Shown piece after piece: positions 53,604 through 63,412 of a stretch of DNA of 64,000 nucleotides; within the stretch, counting starts at the first letter, position 1, and each line of letters begins with the position of its first letter. The notes under the pieces were generated by a model. That model saw only the letters and a list, made by a program, of their open reading frames with translations, had not been told where the DNA came from and made no database searches. Position numbers and translations under genes: made by a program. Source of the DNA: Roseovarius litorisediminis (GTDB lineage: Bacteria; Pseudomonadota; Alphaproteobacteria; Rhodobacterales; Rhodobacteraceae); NCBI RefSeq assembly GCF_900172295.1, contig NZ_FWFL01000001.1, forward strand, positions 124,001 through 188,000. The letters are read 5' to 3'.

Positions 53604-53630
53604 TGCGAGGGGCGGATTCTGCCCCTCGCA
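53604..53630 (+). promoter_or_regulatory. stem-loop between aepX and aepV
   Basis: TGCGAGGGGC and GCCCCTCGCA form a perfect ten-base stem with a seven-base loop, eight bases after the aepX stop; TTTCC follows. It probably causes partial termination or shields the aepX transcript, raising binding protein over membrane components. Confidence 0.7.
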
Positions 53631-53726
53631 TTTCCTCGCTTTCTTCTCATCTCTGTTGGATCTTCCCCTGGTTGCAGCCGACCGCGGCAGGATTCTCCAC
53701 GCAAAAAAGTTTCAAGGACTTATCAC

Positions 53727-54860
53727 GTGACGCAAACAAACCCATCCGGCGAACCGTACCTGAGCATCGAAAACCTGTGGAAAGCCTTTGGGACATTTCT
53801 TGCGCTCAAGGATATATCGCTGGAAATCATTGAAGGTGAGTTTGTCTGCTTTCTCGGGCCATCCGGATGTGGAAAGACCACGCTGTTACGTGCTATCGCG
53901 GGCCTTGATCTGCAGACCAAGGGCAGGGTGCTGCAGGATGGCAAGGACGTGTCAAACCTGCCGCCGTCCGAACGTGATTTCGGTATAGTTTTCCAATCTT
54001 ACGCACTGTTCCCCAACCTTACGATTGAAAAGAACATCGCCTTCGGGCTTGAAAATACCGGGCGCAAAAAGCCTGAAATTGCGGCGCGGGTGAACGAGCT
54101 GTTGCAGCTGGTTGGCCTGCCGGAGCAAGGTAAGAAATATCCCGCACAGTTGTCAGGTGGGCAACAACAAAGGATCGCTCTGGCGCGGGCGATTGCAACC
54201 AATCCCGGCCTTTTGCTGCTGGATGAACCGCTTTCAGCCCTGGATGCCAAGGTGCGTGTGCATTTGCGTCATGAAATCAAGGAATTACAACGCAAACTTG
54301 GCGTGACTACCGTCATGGTAACGCACGATCAGGAAGAAGCACTGTCGATGGCCGACCGGATTGTGGTGATGAACCAAGGGGTCATTGAACAGGTTGGAAC
54401 CCCAACTGAGATTTACCGGGACCCAACAACATTGTTTGTGGCTGATTTCATTGGCGAAATGAACCAAATTAATGCGGTGGCCGGCACCTCGGGGCGGATT
54501 AAAATTGGCGAAGCTGAAATGATATCCCGACCTCATAACTTTGCGGCCGGCACACCGATCATCGCGGCGATACGACCCGAAGATGTTATTCCACACGGGG
54601 ACGATGCCCTGTCGCCCGGGCTGACGGATGAAATATCAACGCAGGAAAACGCTTTTGAGGTTACCGTCGATGAAATGGAGTTTCTTGGATCGTTCTGGCG
54701 TTGCCGACTGGCCAGCAAGCGGTTTGGCGACACCGAGTTGATCGCAGATTTTTCGATTAATGCAGTGCGTCGTCTTGAACTGGGCGAAGGCAAGCAGATG
54801 ATGATCGAGTTACCTGATGATCGTCTGATGGCATTCGATCGCAATGAGGCCACGCAATGA
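53727..54860 (+). CDS. aepV: 2-aminoethylphosphonate ABC transporter ATP-binding protein
   Basis: A 377-residue ATPase (PhnT2 type, AepV). Walker A is GPSGCGKTTLLRAIAG, the signature is LSGGQQQRIALARAIA, and Walker B is LLLLDEPLSALD, with the H-loop in VMVTHDQEEALSMADRIVVM. A C-terminal TOBE-like domain (about 270-377) includes IIAAIRPEDVIPHG. The start is GTG at 53727, preceded by AAGGA; no ATG fits as well. Its stop overlaps aepW by four bases. Confidence 0.92.
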   Translation: MTQTNPSGEPYLSIENLWKAFGTFLALKDISLEIIEGEFVCFLGPSGCGKTTLLRAIAGLDLQTKGRVLQDGKDVSNLPPSERDFGIVFQSYALFPNLTIEKNIAFGLENTGRKKPEIAARVNELLQLVGLPEQGKKYPAQLSGGQQQRIALARAIATNPGLLLLDEPLSALDAKVRVHLRHEIKELQRKLGVTTVMVTHDQEEALSMADRIVVMNQGVIEQVGTPTEIYRDPTTLFVADFIGEMNQINAVAGTSGRIKIGEAEMISRPHNFAAGTPIIAAIRPEDVIPHGDDALSPGLTDEISTQENAFEVTVDEMEFLGSFWRCRLASKRFGDTELIADFSINAVRRLELGEGKQMMIELPDDRLMAFDRNEATQ

Positions 54861-56878
54861 CGGTGCCTTTGACTCATACATCACGAATGCCTGCCGGGCC
54901 TGTTGTCAAAGGTAAGTTGAGCCGAGACGATCTGATCATGCGTGGTGGCATGATGGTGATTGCACTGTATCTGGTGGTGACGCTTGCCTTGCCGCTTTAT
55001 GCAATGCTTTCGAAATCTTTTTCGACCTACCGGTTCGAGTTAGCCAATTACGAATTTCAGGTCAGTGATGAAAGTGGGGAATTCGAGGGCACGATTCTAC
55101 GCGCCAGCGACCTGAATGCCAGCACCGGCGCCTATACCGCGACGGAGCTAAGCGCCGGGTCGGATGGGCGCCTTGGAGTAACCAACTTTTTCCCCGAATT
55201 CAGCTTTCGCAGCCCGGTCAAGTATCAGATTCGGAATACGGTCGAGGATGGTCGCTTTCTCGTTGGATCTACTTTGCACGATGGCACTGAATGGGTCACG
55301 CTGGATTCCAACACATTTCGTCGGGTCCAGTTAAGGCCGACAAAATCAACGGGTGTGGACAACTTTGTCAATTACTTTTCGACGCCTGCGCTGTTCAACT
55401 CGATCAAGAATTCGCTTTGGATTTCAGTCGTTAGCACAATCGTCACCGTCACCCTTGCGTTTTGGTTCGCTTATGCGCTGAACCGAAGCTGTATGCGGTT
55501 CAAGGGGCTTTTCCGGCTGATTGCCATGGCGCCGATCCTGGTGCCATCACTGCTGCCTGGCATCGCGCTTGTATATCTATTTGGCAATCAGGGCATGTTG
55601 AAAGAATTGCTGTTTGGTGCCAGTATTTATGGGCCGATCGGCATTGTAATCGGATCGATCTTTTTCACTTTCCCGCATGCGTTTTTGATTATCTCAACAG
55701 CGCTGGCTATTTCAGATGCCCGCCTATACGAGGCAGCCACCAGCCTGCGTGCAACGCCTTGGCGAACCTTCTGGACAGTAACCATTCCCGGCGCGCGCTA
55801 TGGGCTTATCTCGGCGGCGTTTGTTGTGTTCAACCTGGTGATTACCGACTTTGGCTTGCCCAAGGTGATCGGTGGGCAATTCAACGTGCTGGCGGTCGAC
55901 ATCTACAAACAGGTGATTGGTCAGCAGAACTTTGAGATGGGCGCGGTGGTGTCGGTTGTTCTGGTGGTTCCGGCCATTTTTGCCTTTGCGATTGACCGTC
56001 TGGTGCAATCCAAACAGGTGGCCCAGTTGTCGGCCCGGTCGGTGCCTTATCAGCCAAATCCAAATCCCCGTACAGATCGGATTTTCCTGATCTATTGCAG
56101 CCTGATCGGCTTGTTTATTGTCGGGCTTCTTGCGGTTTGCCAGTTCGCGGCTTTGATCAAATTCTGGCCATATGATCTGAGCCTGAGCCTGAGCAACTAC
56201 CAGTTTGACAAAATGGATGGCGGTGGCTGGGGGTCGTATTTCAACTCGATCAAACTGGGGCTTTTGACGGCGGTTGCGGGCACGTCCATTGTGTTCTTTG
56301 GTGCTTATCTGGTGGAAAAATCAAACGGCTTTAAAATGGGGCGTTCCCTTTTTCAGATGTTTGCCATGTTGCCGATGGCAATCCCGGGTATGGTGCTTGG
56401 ACTGGCCTATATCTTTTTCTTCAACAACCCGAACAATCCGCTGAATCCCCTCTACGGGACGATGGCGATTCTGGTGATCTGTTCGGTCACGCACTTTTAC
56501 ACGGTGTCGCATCTGACAGCGGTGACCGCGTTAAAGCAGATGGACCGCGAGTTTGAGTCTGTTTCGGCATCGTTGAAACAACCCACCATGAAATTATTCA
56601 GCCGGGTTACCGTGCCGGTTTGTCTGCCTTCGGTATTGGACATTTCGATCTACCTTTTCGTCAATGCCATGACAACGGTTTCAGCGGTTGTGTTTCTATA
56701 TTCACCCAAGACAACGCTTGCCTCGATTGCTGTTCTGAACATGGATGACGCAGGTGATATCGCACCTGCAGCGGCGATGGGCATGATGATCTTTTATACC
56801 AACGCGGCGGCGCGCCTGCTGCACCTTCTGGCTTCGAAAGGGGTGCTGCAGCGGACCCAGGCCTGGCGCAATCGTTAA
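54857..56878 (+). CDS. aepW: 2-aminoethylphosphonate ABC transporter permease, two fused domains
   Basis: A 673-residue permease (PhnU2 type, AepW) containing two copies of the membrane domain. Copy 1 has ATPase-contact loop YEAATSLRATPWRTFWTVTI (about residue 300); copy 2 has ESVSASLKQPTMKLFSRVTV (about 575). Between the first helix and the rest is a beta-rich periplasmic insertion (about 50-165, GEFEGTILRASDLNASTGAY), a feature of this subfamily. It is translationally coupled to aepV. It converges with the LysR-type gene. Confidence 0.92.
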   Translation: MTVPLTHTSRMPAGPVVKGKLSRDDLIMRGGMMVIALYLVVTLALPLYAMLSKSFSTYRFELANYEFQVSDESGEFEGTILRASDLNASTGAYTATELSAGSDGRLGVTNFFPEFSFRSPVKYQIRNTVEDGRFLVGSTLHDGTEWVTLDSNTFRRVQLRPTKSTGVDNFVNYFSTPALFNSIKNSLWISVVSTIVTVTLAFWFAYALNRSCMRFKGLFRLIAMAPILVPSLLPGIALVYLFGNQGMLKELLFGASIYGPIGIVIGSIFFTFPHAFLIISTALAISDARLYEAATSLRATPWRTFWTVTIPGARYGLISAAFVVFNLVITDFGLPKVIGGQFNVLAVDIYKQVIGQQNFEMGAVVSVVLVVPAIFAFAIDRLVQSKQVAQLSARSVPYQPNPNPRTDRIFLIYCSLIGLFIVGLLAVCQFAALIKFWPYDLSLSLSNYQFDKMDGGGWGSYFNSIKLGLLTAVAGTSIVFFGAYLVEKSNGFKMGRSLFQMFAMLPMAIPGMVLGLAYIFFFNNPNNPLNPLYGTMAILVICSVTHFYTVSHLTAVTALKQMDREFESVSASLKQPTMKLFSRVTVPVCLPSVLDISIYLFVNAMTTVSAVVFLYSPKTTLASIAVLNMDDAGDIAPAAAMGMMIFYTNAAARLLHLLASKGVLQRTQAWRNR

Positions 56879-56917
56879 TCAAGAACCTTTGCCACCAGGT
56901 CGGACCGGGCCGGGCGG

Positions 56918-57790
56918 TTATTTTTCTATCTGGGCGGCGCTGGCGAGTTCCATAAAGGCACGGATCACCTTGACGTCGTGCCTCTGGGTCAGGTGCACGA
57001 TAGTTTCGCTCATCCGGATAGACAGGTTTTCCAGGCGAATCTTCATCAGCCGATCATCCTGCACGTATTCTGCTTCGGACACAAAACCAATACCTGCTCC
57101 GGATGCGACGACCTCGCGAACGGCTTCGCGACCTTCGGCAACAATCACCGGTGTCAGTGTAATCGCGTGCTTTGCGGCCTCTTCTTCCATGTATTGACGG
57201 GTTTTCGAACCCGTTTCACGAAAAATCAGTGGCAGTTCAGCCAGCTCTTGCAGACTTATGCTTTTTTTCGATGCGGGTAAAAACCCCTTGGCGGCAAAGG
57301 CCGTTATTTCGGTCGCACCCAAGTCGATACTTGCCATGTCCTTTCCCGAGGGCAGGTTTCCGACAACACCGATTTCCGCATCATAAGCGCGCAACGCTTC
57401 CAGAATATCTTCTGTATTGCCGGCCCTCAAGGATATGGCAACGTCTGGATAACGCCGGCGAAAACGCCCCAGAATATCTGTTACGTGGTGGGCCGAATCG
57501 GCGATGATCCTTAATTCGCCGTCAATTGCCGCGCTGGTCTCGGACATGTAGTCTTCGATCTGTTTTTCAATCTCGAAAAAGCGCTTGGTCAGTAAAAAAA
57601 GCTGTTCACCCGCTTCGGTCAGGCGCACCCGCTTTCGCTCGCGGTGAAATAACAGGACATCATGGTCCTGCTCAAGTTTTCGAACCTGTTCGGAGATCGC
57701 TGGTTGCGTCAATAAAAGCGCTTCGGCTGCGCGTGAAAAACCACCCATCAGGGCGACATGGTGAAAGGCTTTCAATTGGCTGTGGCGCAT
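56918..57790 (-). CDS. LysR-family regulator of aminoethylphosphonate catabolism
   Basis: A 290-residue LysR-type regulator. The N-terminal helix-turn-helix reads HSQLKAFHHVALMGGFSRAA, EALLLTQPAISEQVRKLEQD. The effector domain spans about 90-290 (GELRIIADSAHHVTDILGRF; GREAVREVVASGAGIGFVSE). LysR proteins of this phosphonate-associated group (TIGR03339 type) sit beside phnW. It is divergent from phnW with 118 bases between starts, the usual layout for a regulator controlling the phnW operon and perhaps aepXVW. Confidence 0.9.
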   Translation of the reverse strand: MRHSQLKAFHHVALMGGFSRAAEALLLTQPAISEQVRKLEQDHDVLLFHRERKRVRLTEAGEQLFLLTKRFFEIEKQIEDYMSETSAAIDGELRIIADSAHHVTDILGRFRRRYPDVAISLRAGNTEDILEALRAYDAEIGVVGNLPSGKDMASIDLGATEITAFAAKGFLPASKKSISLQELAELPLIFRETGSKTRQYMEEEAAKHAITLTPVIVAEGREAVREVVASGAGIGFVSEAEYVQDDRLMKIRLENLSIRMSETIVHLTQRHDVKVIRAFMELASAAQIEK

Positions 57791-57908
57791 AAAATTATTC
57801 CATCGTATCTCTATAAGCTAAACCTATATTTCGATTGTTAATTGCAATTTCACATATGGATAGAGTTCCTGCAATGGTGTTTCAGAAGCGCCTTTTCGGA
57901 GTAGTCTG

Positions 57909-59096
57909 ATGAAAGCCCCCAGCACGAAAATTGAACCACCCCGTTTGGGCGAACCCTATCTTTTAACACCCGGCCCGCTGACCACCTCTTTTGCCGTGAA
58001 AGAGGCGATGCTGCGAGATTGGGGCAGTTGGGATGATGACTTCAGGGCCATGACCCAAGATATGCGCACGCGCCTGTTATCCCTGCTAGGGGACGGCGCG
58101 GACGACTTTGATTGTGTTCCGATGCAGGGCAGCGGTTCCTTCGCGGTCGAGGCAATGTTGGGGACGTTTATTCCAAAAGACGGCAAGGCACTGGTTCTGG
58201 CCAACGGGGCTTATGGGCTACGTTCGGCCAAAACAATGGAATACCTGGGACGTGAACATGTTGTGCTGGACAAGGGTGATTATCTACCGCCACGCGGCCA
58301 GGAGGTAGCGCAGATATTAGCAGACGACTCGGCGATTACCCATGTGGTGGCCATCCATTGTGAAACCAGTTCTGGCATCCTGAACCCAGTTGAGGAGATA
58401 TCGGAAGCCACCTATGCGGCGGGCCGCAAATTGCTGGTCGATTCGATGTCGGCTTTCGGCGCCATCCCGTTGGAAGTTTCAAAGGTCCGGTACGAGGCAA
58501 TGGTTTCCTCGGCGAACAAATGCATCGAAGGAGTGCCCGGTTTCGGGTTTGTCATTGCCCGCAAATCCGAGCTGGAGGCGTCCAAAGGTAATTGTCATTC
58601 ACTGTCGCTGGATGTGCATGCACAATGGGACAATATGGAAAAAACCGGACAGTGGCGGTTCACCCCACCCACCCATGTGGTTGCCGCTTTTCTTGAGGCG
58701 CTGCGCGGACATGAAGCCGAAGGCGGTGTGGCGGGGCGGGGCGCACGATATACCAACAACCGCGATGTGATGGTGGCAGGCATGCGCGATCTGGGGTTTG
58801 AAACCCTCCTGAAAGATCGCTGGCTTAGCCCTATTATCGTGACGTTTTTCTGCCCTGCCGATCCCAATTTCGAGTTTTCTCGATTTTACGGACTGATGAA
58901 GGACAGGGGCTTCATTATCTATCCCGGTAAACTGACAGTGGTTGACAGTTTCCGTGTCGGCTGTATCGGGCAGATGGACGCCGAGGTTATGCGGCAGGTT
59001 GTGACCGCCGCCAAGGAAACGCTGGCTGAAATGGGTGTCGCAAGCGCTGCCCCTCCTGCAGCTGCGCTGGAAGAACGTGCCAAACTGGCCGCTTGA
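57909..59096 (+). CDS. phnW: 2-aminoethylphosphonate--pyruvate transaminase
   Basis: A 395-residue class V PLP aminotransferase. It has [64 protein letters not shown], and the PLP-lysine segment [20 protein letters not shown]. It converts 2-aminoethylphosphonate and pyruvate to phosphonoacetaldehyde and alanine. The ATG at 57909 has GGAG upstream. phnA follows after 18 bases. Confidence 0.95.
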   Translation: MKAPSTKIEPPRLGEPYLLTPGPLTTSFAVKEAMLRDWGSWDDDFRAMTQDMRTRLLSLLGDGADDFDCVPMQGSGSFAVEAMLGTFIPKDGKALVLANGAYGLRSAKTMEYLGREHVVLDKGDYLPPRGQEVAQILADDSAITHVVAIHCETSSGILNPVEEISEATYAAGRKLLVDSMSAFGAIPLEVSKVRYEAMVSSANKCIEGVPGFGFVIARKSELEASKGNCHSLSLDVHAQWDNMEKTGQWRFTPPTHVVAAFLEALRGHEAEGGVAGRGARYTNNRDVMVAGMRDLGFETLLKDRWLSPIIVTFFCPADPNFEFSRFYGLMKDRGFIIYPGKLTVVDSFRVGCIGQMDAEVMRQVVTAAKETLAEMGVASAAPPAAALEERAKLAA

Positions 59097-59114
59097 TTAC
59101 AAAGGAATACAGGT

Positions 59115-60359
59115 ATGACGATCCAAACACCGGTTGTAGCGAACGACCGTATTTATTCAGCGCCGAAGGTTTGCGCGATTTCGATTTGTCTGGACGGGTG
59201 CGAGCCCGCGTATCTGACGGAGGCTATTTCGCGGGGTCTGATGCCGGTGCTGAAGCGGATGCGCGAAACCGGGACGGACCGTCTGGCGCATTCGGTGATC
59301 CCGTCGTTCACCAACCCCAACAACCTGTCGATTGCCACCGGTCGCCCGCCGAGTGTGCATGGCATCTGCGGCAATTACCTGATTGACCCCGAAAGCGGCG
59401 AAGAGGTGATGATGAACGATGTGCGTTTTCTGCGCGCACCGACGATCTTTTCGAAATTCTACGAGGCGGGTGCGCGTGTTGCGGTGGTCACTGCCAAGGA
59501 CAAGCTGCGGGCTCTTTTAGGCGCGGGGCTGAAATTTGACGAAGATCGTGCGGTGGCGTTCTCATCGGAGCGTTCGGGCGAGACCACCCGGGCCGAGCAT
59601 GGGATCGACAACGCCAGTGCATGGCTGGGCATGCCGGTGCCCGAGGTTTATTCGGCAGAGTTGTCGGAGTTCGTCTTTGCCGCCGGGGTGAAGCTTCTGA
59701 AAGAGTGGCAGCCCGACGTGATGTATCTGTCGACCACCGATTACATTCAGCACAAATACGCCCCCGATCAGCAGGGTGCGCTGGATTTTTATGCCATGTT
59801 CGACAAATATCTGGGCCAACTGGATGACCTGGGCGCGGCCATTGTCGTGACCGCCGACCACGGCATGAAGCCCAAGCACCATGCGGACGGGTCGCCCAAC
59901 GTGATCTATGCGCAGGATCTGATGGATGCGTGGCTGGGCAAGGATGCGGCCCGGGTGATTCTGCCGATCACCGACCCTTATGTGGTGCACCACGGCGCGC
60001 TTGGCAGTTTTGCAACCGCCTATCTGCCTGAGGGTGCGGACAGGGCTGATATCATGGCCAGGCTCCGGGCCCGGGAGGAATTGATTCTGGTCATCGACAA
60101 GGCCGAGGCGATCAGACGGTTTGATCTGCCGGGCGACAGGATTGGCGATATCGTCATGATTTCGGGCGAGAATATCTGCATCGGCACTTCTGAGCACCGG
60201 CATGATCTGGCGGCGCTGAAAGAGCCCTTGCGCAGCCATGGTGGCTTGACCGAACAGGAGGTGCCCTTCATCGTGAACCGGGTCATTGATCTGCCGAACC
60301 AGCCTGAGTTGCGCAATTTTGATGCGTTCTTTTATGCCACCGCCGCTGCGGCACTCTGA
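59115..60359 (+). CDS. phnA: phosphonoacetate hydrolase
   Basis: A 414-residue alkaline-phosphatase-superfamily enzyme with two zinc sites. Segments are ISICLDGCEPAYLTEAISRG, the nucleophile-type threonine in SFTNPNNLSIATGRPPSVHG, YLSTTDYIQHKYAPDQQGAL, VVTADHGMKPKHHADGSPNV, and LKEPLRSHGGLTEQEVPFIV. It cleaves the C-P bond of phosphonoacetate to acetate and phosphate. It lies between phnW and phnY and begins 18 bases after phnW. Confidence 0.96.
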   Translation: MTIQTPVVANDRIYSAPKVCAISICLDGCEPAYLTEAISRGLMPVLKRMRETGTDRLAHSVIPSFTNPNNLSIATGRPPSVHGICGNYLIDPESGEEVMMNDVRFLRAPTIFSKFYEAGARVAVVTAKDKLRALLGAGLKFDEDRAVAFSSERSGETTRAEHGIDNASAWLGMPVPEVYSAELSEFVFAAGVKLLKEWQPDVMYLSTTDYIQHKYAPDQQGALDFYAMFDKYLGQLDDLGAAIVVTADHGMKPKHHADGSPNVIYAQDLMDAWLGKDAARVILPITDPYVVHHGALGSFATAYLPEGADRADIMARLRAREELILVIDKAEAIRRFDLPGDRIGDIVMISGENICIGTSEHRHDLAALKEPLRSHGGLTEQEVPFIVNRVIDLPNQPELRNFDAFFYATAAAAL

Positions 60360-60374
60360 GGGAAGGAACCCGAT

Positions 60375-61826
60375 ATGAAAGACACGATTGAAGTCCGCCA
60401 TGAGGGCATGCGTATCGGCGGGGAGATTGTCTTTACCGATGATGTGATCGAGGTAAAATATCCCTACACCGAAGACGTGGTGGGCACCGTACCTGCGGGG
60501 CAGGCCGAACACGCCCGCCGGGCGTTTGAGATTGCCGCCAATTACACGCCGAAGCTCAGCCGCTACGAGCGCAGCCAGATCCTGCAGCGTGCCGGCGAGC
60601 TGATCGGCGAGAAGCGCGACGATCTGGCGAAATGGCTGACGCTGGAGCTGGGGATTTGCCACCAGCACGCGATTTACGAGACAAAACGCGCGCAGGATGT
60701 GTATCAGTTCGCCGCCGGGCAGGCGATGAATGACGATGGCGAAATCTTCAGCTGCGATCTGACCCATAACGGCAAGGAGCGCAAGATCTACACCACGCGC
60801 GAGCCGGTGCGGGCGATCTCTGCGATCACGCCGTTCAATCATCCGCTCAACATGGTCAGCCACAAGATCGCGCCGTCGATTGCCACCAACAACTGCATGG
60901 TCTGCAAGCCGACCGAACTGACGCCGCTGACCTGCATCGCGCTGGCGGATATCCTGTACGAGGCCGGGCTGCCGCCCGAGATGTTCCAGGTGGTGACCGG
61001 CCTGCCGGGCGATATTGGCGATGAGATGATCACCAATGACAACATCGACATCATCACCTTTACCGGCGGCGTGCCGGTGGGCAAGATCATCGCCGCCAAA
61101 GCCGGGTATAAACGTCAGGCGCTGGAGCTGGGCGGGAATGATCCGCTGATCATCTGCAATGATCTGACTGACGCCGATCTGGACAAGGCCGCGACGATTG
61201 CGGTGGCGGGCGCGACGGGCAATTCCGGTCAGCGCTGTACCGCGGTGAAACGCATTCTGGTGCAGGAAAGCGTGGCCGACAGGTTTGTGCCGCTGGTGCT
61301 GGAGAAGGCCAAAAAGATCCGGTTCGGCGACCCGCAGGACCCGGCGACCGAGCTGGGCTGCGTGATCCATGCGCAGGCGGCTGAACTGTTTGAAAAACGG
61401 GTCTTCATGGCCGAAGAGCAAGGGGCCGAAATCCTCTATCACCCCGGCCGTCAGGGCGCGCTTTTGCCACCCATCGTGGTGGATAAAGTGCCCCATGACA
61501 GCGAGCTGGTGATGGAAGAAACCTTTGGCCCGATTGTGCCCATCGTGCGTGTCCCCGATGACGACGCCAAGGTGATGGCCATCTCGAACTCAACCCAGTT
61601 CGGCCTGTCCTCGGGCGTCTGCACCAATGACCTGAACCGCGCCATTGCCTATATCAACGGGCTGAACGTGGGCACCTGCAACATCTGGGAACAACCCGGC
61701 TACCGCATAGAAATGAGCCCCTTTGGTGGCATCAAGGACAGCGGCAATGGCGTCAAGGAGGGCGTCATCGAGGCCATGAAGTTCTTCACAAACGTCAAAA
61801 CATACTCCCTCCCTTGGCCAGGGTGA
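60375..61826 (+). CDS. phnY: phosphonoacetaldehyde dehydrogenase
   Basis: A 483-residue NAD(P)-dependent aldehyde dehydrogenase. Segments are [52 protein letters not shown] with the general-base glutamate, [15 protein letters not shown] with the catalytic cysteine, and [14 protein letters not shown]. It oxidises phosphonoacetaldehyde to phosphonoacetate, the substrate of PhnA. It starts 15 bases after phnA (AAGGAA upstream) and is followed by a terminator. Confidence 0.95.
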   Translation: MKDTIEVRHEGMRIGGEIVFTDDVIEVKYPYTEDVVGTVPAGQAEHARRAFEIAANYTPKLSRYERSQILQRAGELIGEKRDDLAKWLTLELGICHQHAIYETKRAQDVYQFAAGQAMNDDGEIFSCDLTHNGKERKIYTTREPVRAISAITPFNHPLNMVSHKIAPSIATNNCMVCKPTELTPLTCIALADILYEAGLPPEMFQVVTGLPGDIGDEMITNDNIDIITFTGGVPVGKIIAAKAGYKRQALELGGNDPLIICNDLTDADLDKAATIAVAGATGNSGQRCTAVKRILVQESVADRFVPLVLEKAKKIRFGDPQDPATELGCVIHAQAAELFEKRVFMAEEQGAEILYHPGRQGALLPPIVVDKVPHDSELVMEETFGPIVPIVRVPDDDAKVMAISNSTQFGLSSGVCTNDLNRAIAYINGLNVGTCNIWEQPGYRIEMSPFGGIKDSGNGVKEGVIEAMKFFTNVKTYSLPWPG

Positions 61827-61848
61827 AACAACTTAATCTTCCTGACAC

Positions 61849-61876
61849 GCGGGCCCAATTCCGGGCCCGCCTTTTT
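61849..61876 (+). terminator. rho-independent terminator after phnY
   Basis: GCGGGCCC, a short AATTCC-type loop, GGGCCCGC and CTTTTT form a perfect eight-base stem with U-tract. It ends only 14 bases before the next gene's ATG, so that gene must depend on readthrough or on a promoter inside phnY. Confidence 0.85.
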
Positions 61877-61890
61877 CTCACAGGTGCAAG

Positions 61891-63246
61891 ATGGTCCTTA
61901 AAATCGTTCATACCGAGGGTGAATCCAACACGTCGGACGCCCGGCAGACATGGTTGAAAAAATCCATCGGCCCAAAATCTGAACCGCTATTGAAACGTGA
62001 TTCCGATGTGTTCTTGCACCAAAGCCTGTCCAGCCCCTGTGTGAGTACGATAGCAAAGGCCGAAGGTATCTGGATCGAGGATATGGACGGTCGTCGCTTC
62101 ATGGATTTCCACGGGAATTCCGTTCATCATATCGGATATGGCCACCCCCGTCTGATCAAGGCAATCAAGGACCAGCTGGATGATCTGCCTTTTGCCCCGC
62201 GGCGCTTTACCAATGATCCCGCGGTCGCGCTGGCAGAAAAACTGGCCAAAATAGCCCCTGGTGACCTAGGCAAAACACTGTTCACAACGGGCGGTTCAGA
62301 TGCCAACGAAGTGGCCCTGAAGATTGCTCGTGCAGCCACCGGGCGGTTTAAAACCGTATCATTCTGGGATGCCTTTCACGGCGCCGGCATGGGGGCGGCA
62401 AGTGTAGGGGGCGAAGCGACTTTCCGCAGCCATATTGCGGGTCCGCTATTGCCCGGCGCTGAACACGTGGCGCCCTTCGCCTGCTATCGCTGCCCGTACA
62501 ATCACGCCGGCCCCGATGTTTGCGGGCTGGCCTGTGCCAAGATGGTTGACTACGTGTTGGAACGTGAAGGCGACGTCGCCGCTGTCATTGCCGAGCCGAT
62601 GCGTGCCGTACCCTATGTGCCGCCGCCGGGATTCTGGGCTGCCGTACGCGACGCCTGCAACCGGCGCGGGGCGCTGTTGATCATGGATGAGATTCCGACC
62701 GGTCTGGGTAAAACCGGACGCATGTTTGCTTTCGACCATGATGGGGTAATCCCCGATATCGTCACTATCGGCAAAGCTTTGGGCGGGGGAATTCTGCCTA
62801 TCGCCGCTTGCATCGCGCGGCGTGATCTGGATGTCTGTGGCGATTTCGCCATCGGGCATTATACGCACGAGAAAAACCCGGTGACAGCCCGAGCGGCGCT
62901 GACAACCATTGAAATCATCGAAGATGAAGGATTGGTCGAACGATCGGCTGAATTGGGCCAACATGCAATGCAGACCCTGCAGGATCGCTTGGCCGATTGC
63001 CCGATTGTGGGTGATATTCGCGGTCGCGGTCTGATGTTCGGAGTCGAGATTGTCGAGGATCGCGCTGACAAGACGCCAGGCAACGCAAAGGCCGAGAAAA
63101 TCTACTATGCGTGCCTTGAGGCAGGGTTGAGTTTCAAGATCAGCCAGGGATGCGTTTTGACCCTGTCGCCACCGTTGACGATCGCGCGCGCGGATCTGGA
63201 CCAGGCGCTGGACATTGTGGTAACGGCGATCAAGGCCGCCGCGTGA
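61891..63246 (+). CDS. pbfA: class III PLP enzyme, probable (R)-1-hydroxy-2-aminoethylphosphonate ammonia-lyase
   Basis: A 451-residue class III aminotransferase-fold protein. It has SSPCVSTIAKAEGIWIEDMD, HGNSVHHIGYGHPRLIKAIK, LFTTGGSDANEVALKIARAA, the PLP-phosphate region DAFHGAGMGAASVGGEATFR, LLIMDEIPTGLGKTGRMFAF, and the lysine segment TIGKALGGGILPIAACIARR. Two CxxC-like groups (FACYRCPYNH, DVCGLACAKM) are notable. Proteins of this type accompanying phnWAY were shown to be ammonia-lyases that turn the hydroxylated aminophosphonate into phosphonoacetaldehyde. I assign PbfA from context and family; an ordinary transaminase remains possible. Confidence 0.75.
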   Translation: MVLKIVHTEGESNTSDARQTWLKKSIGPKSEPLLKRDSDVFLHQSLSSPCVSTIAKAEGIWIEDMDGRRFMDFHGNSVHHIGYGHPRLIKAIKDQLDDLPFAPRRFTNDPAVALAEKLAKIAPGDLGKTLFTTGGSDANEVALKIARAATGRFKTVSFWDAFHGAGMGAASVGGEATFRSHIAGPLLPGAEHVAPFACYRCPYNHAGPDVCGLACAKMVDYVLEREGDVAAVIAEPMRAVPYVPPPGFWAAVRDACNRRGALLIMDEIPTGLGKTGRMFAFDHDGVIPDIVTIGKALGGGILPIAACIARRDLDVCGDFAIGHYTHEKNPVTARAALTTIEIIEDEGLVERSAELGQHAMQTLQDRLADCPIVGDIRGRGLMFGVEIVEDRADKTPGNAKAEKIYYACLEAGLSFKISQGCVLTLSPPLTIARADLDQALDIVVTAIKAAA

Positions 63247-63412
63247 CGGGATCGTCGGGTCGATGTCACTCGGCGCGGCCCGTCGCAGCGTGGTTTTCTA
63301 TGGCGGCGTCGGTTGCAATGATTAACGGCATCTCGTGCAGGTTTAACAATGGATTTTCTGACGCTTCGAACATGTGGTTTGGGGCAGTAGCATCCATTGT
63401 TGGCTCCGAACT

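Noticed and set aside
59562-61496. 644-residue minus-strand open frame opposite phnA and phnY
   Set aside because: Shadow of two well-supported phosphonate genes; histidine/arginine-rich with no motif.
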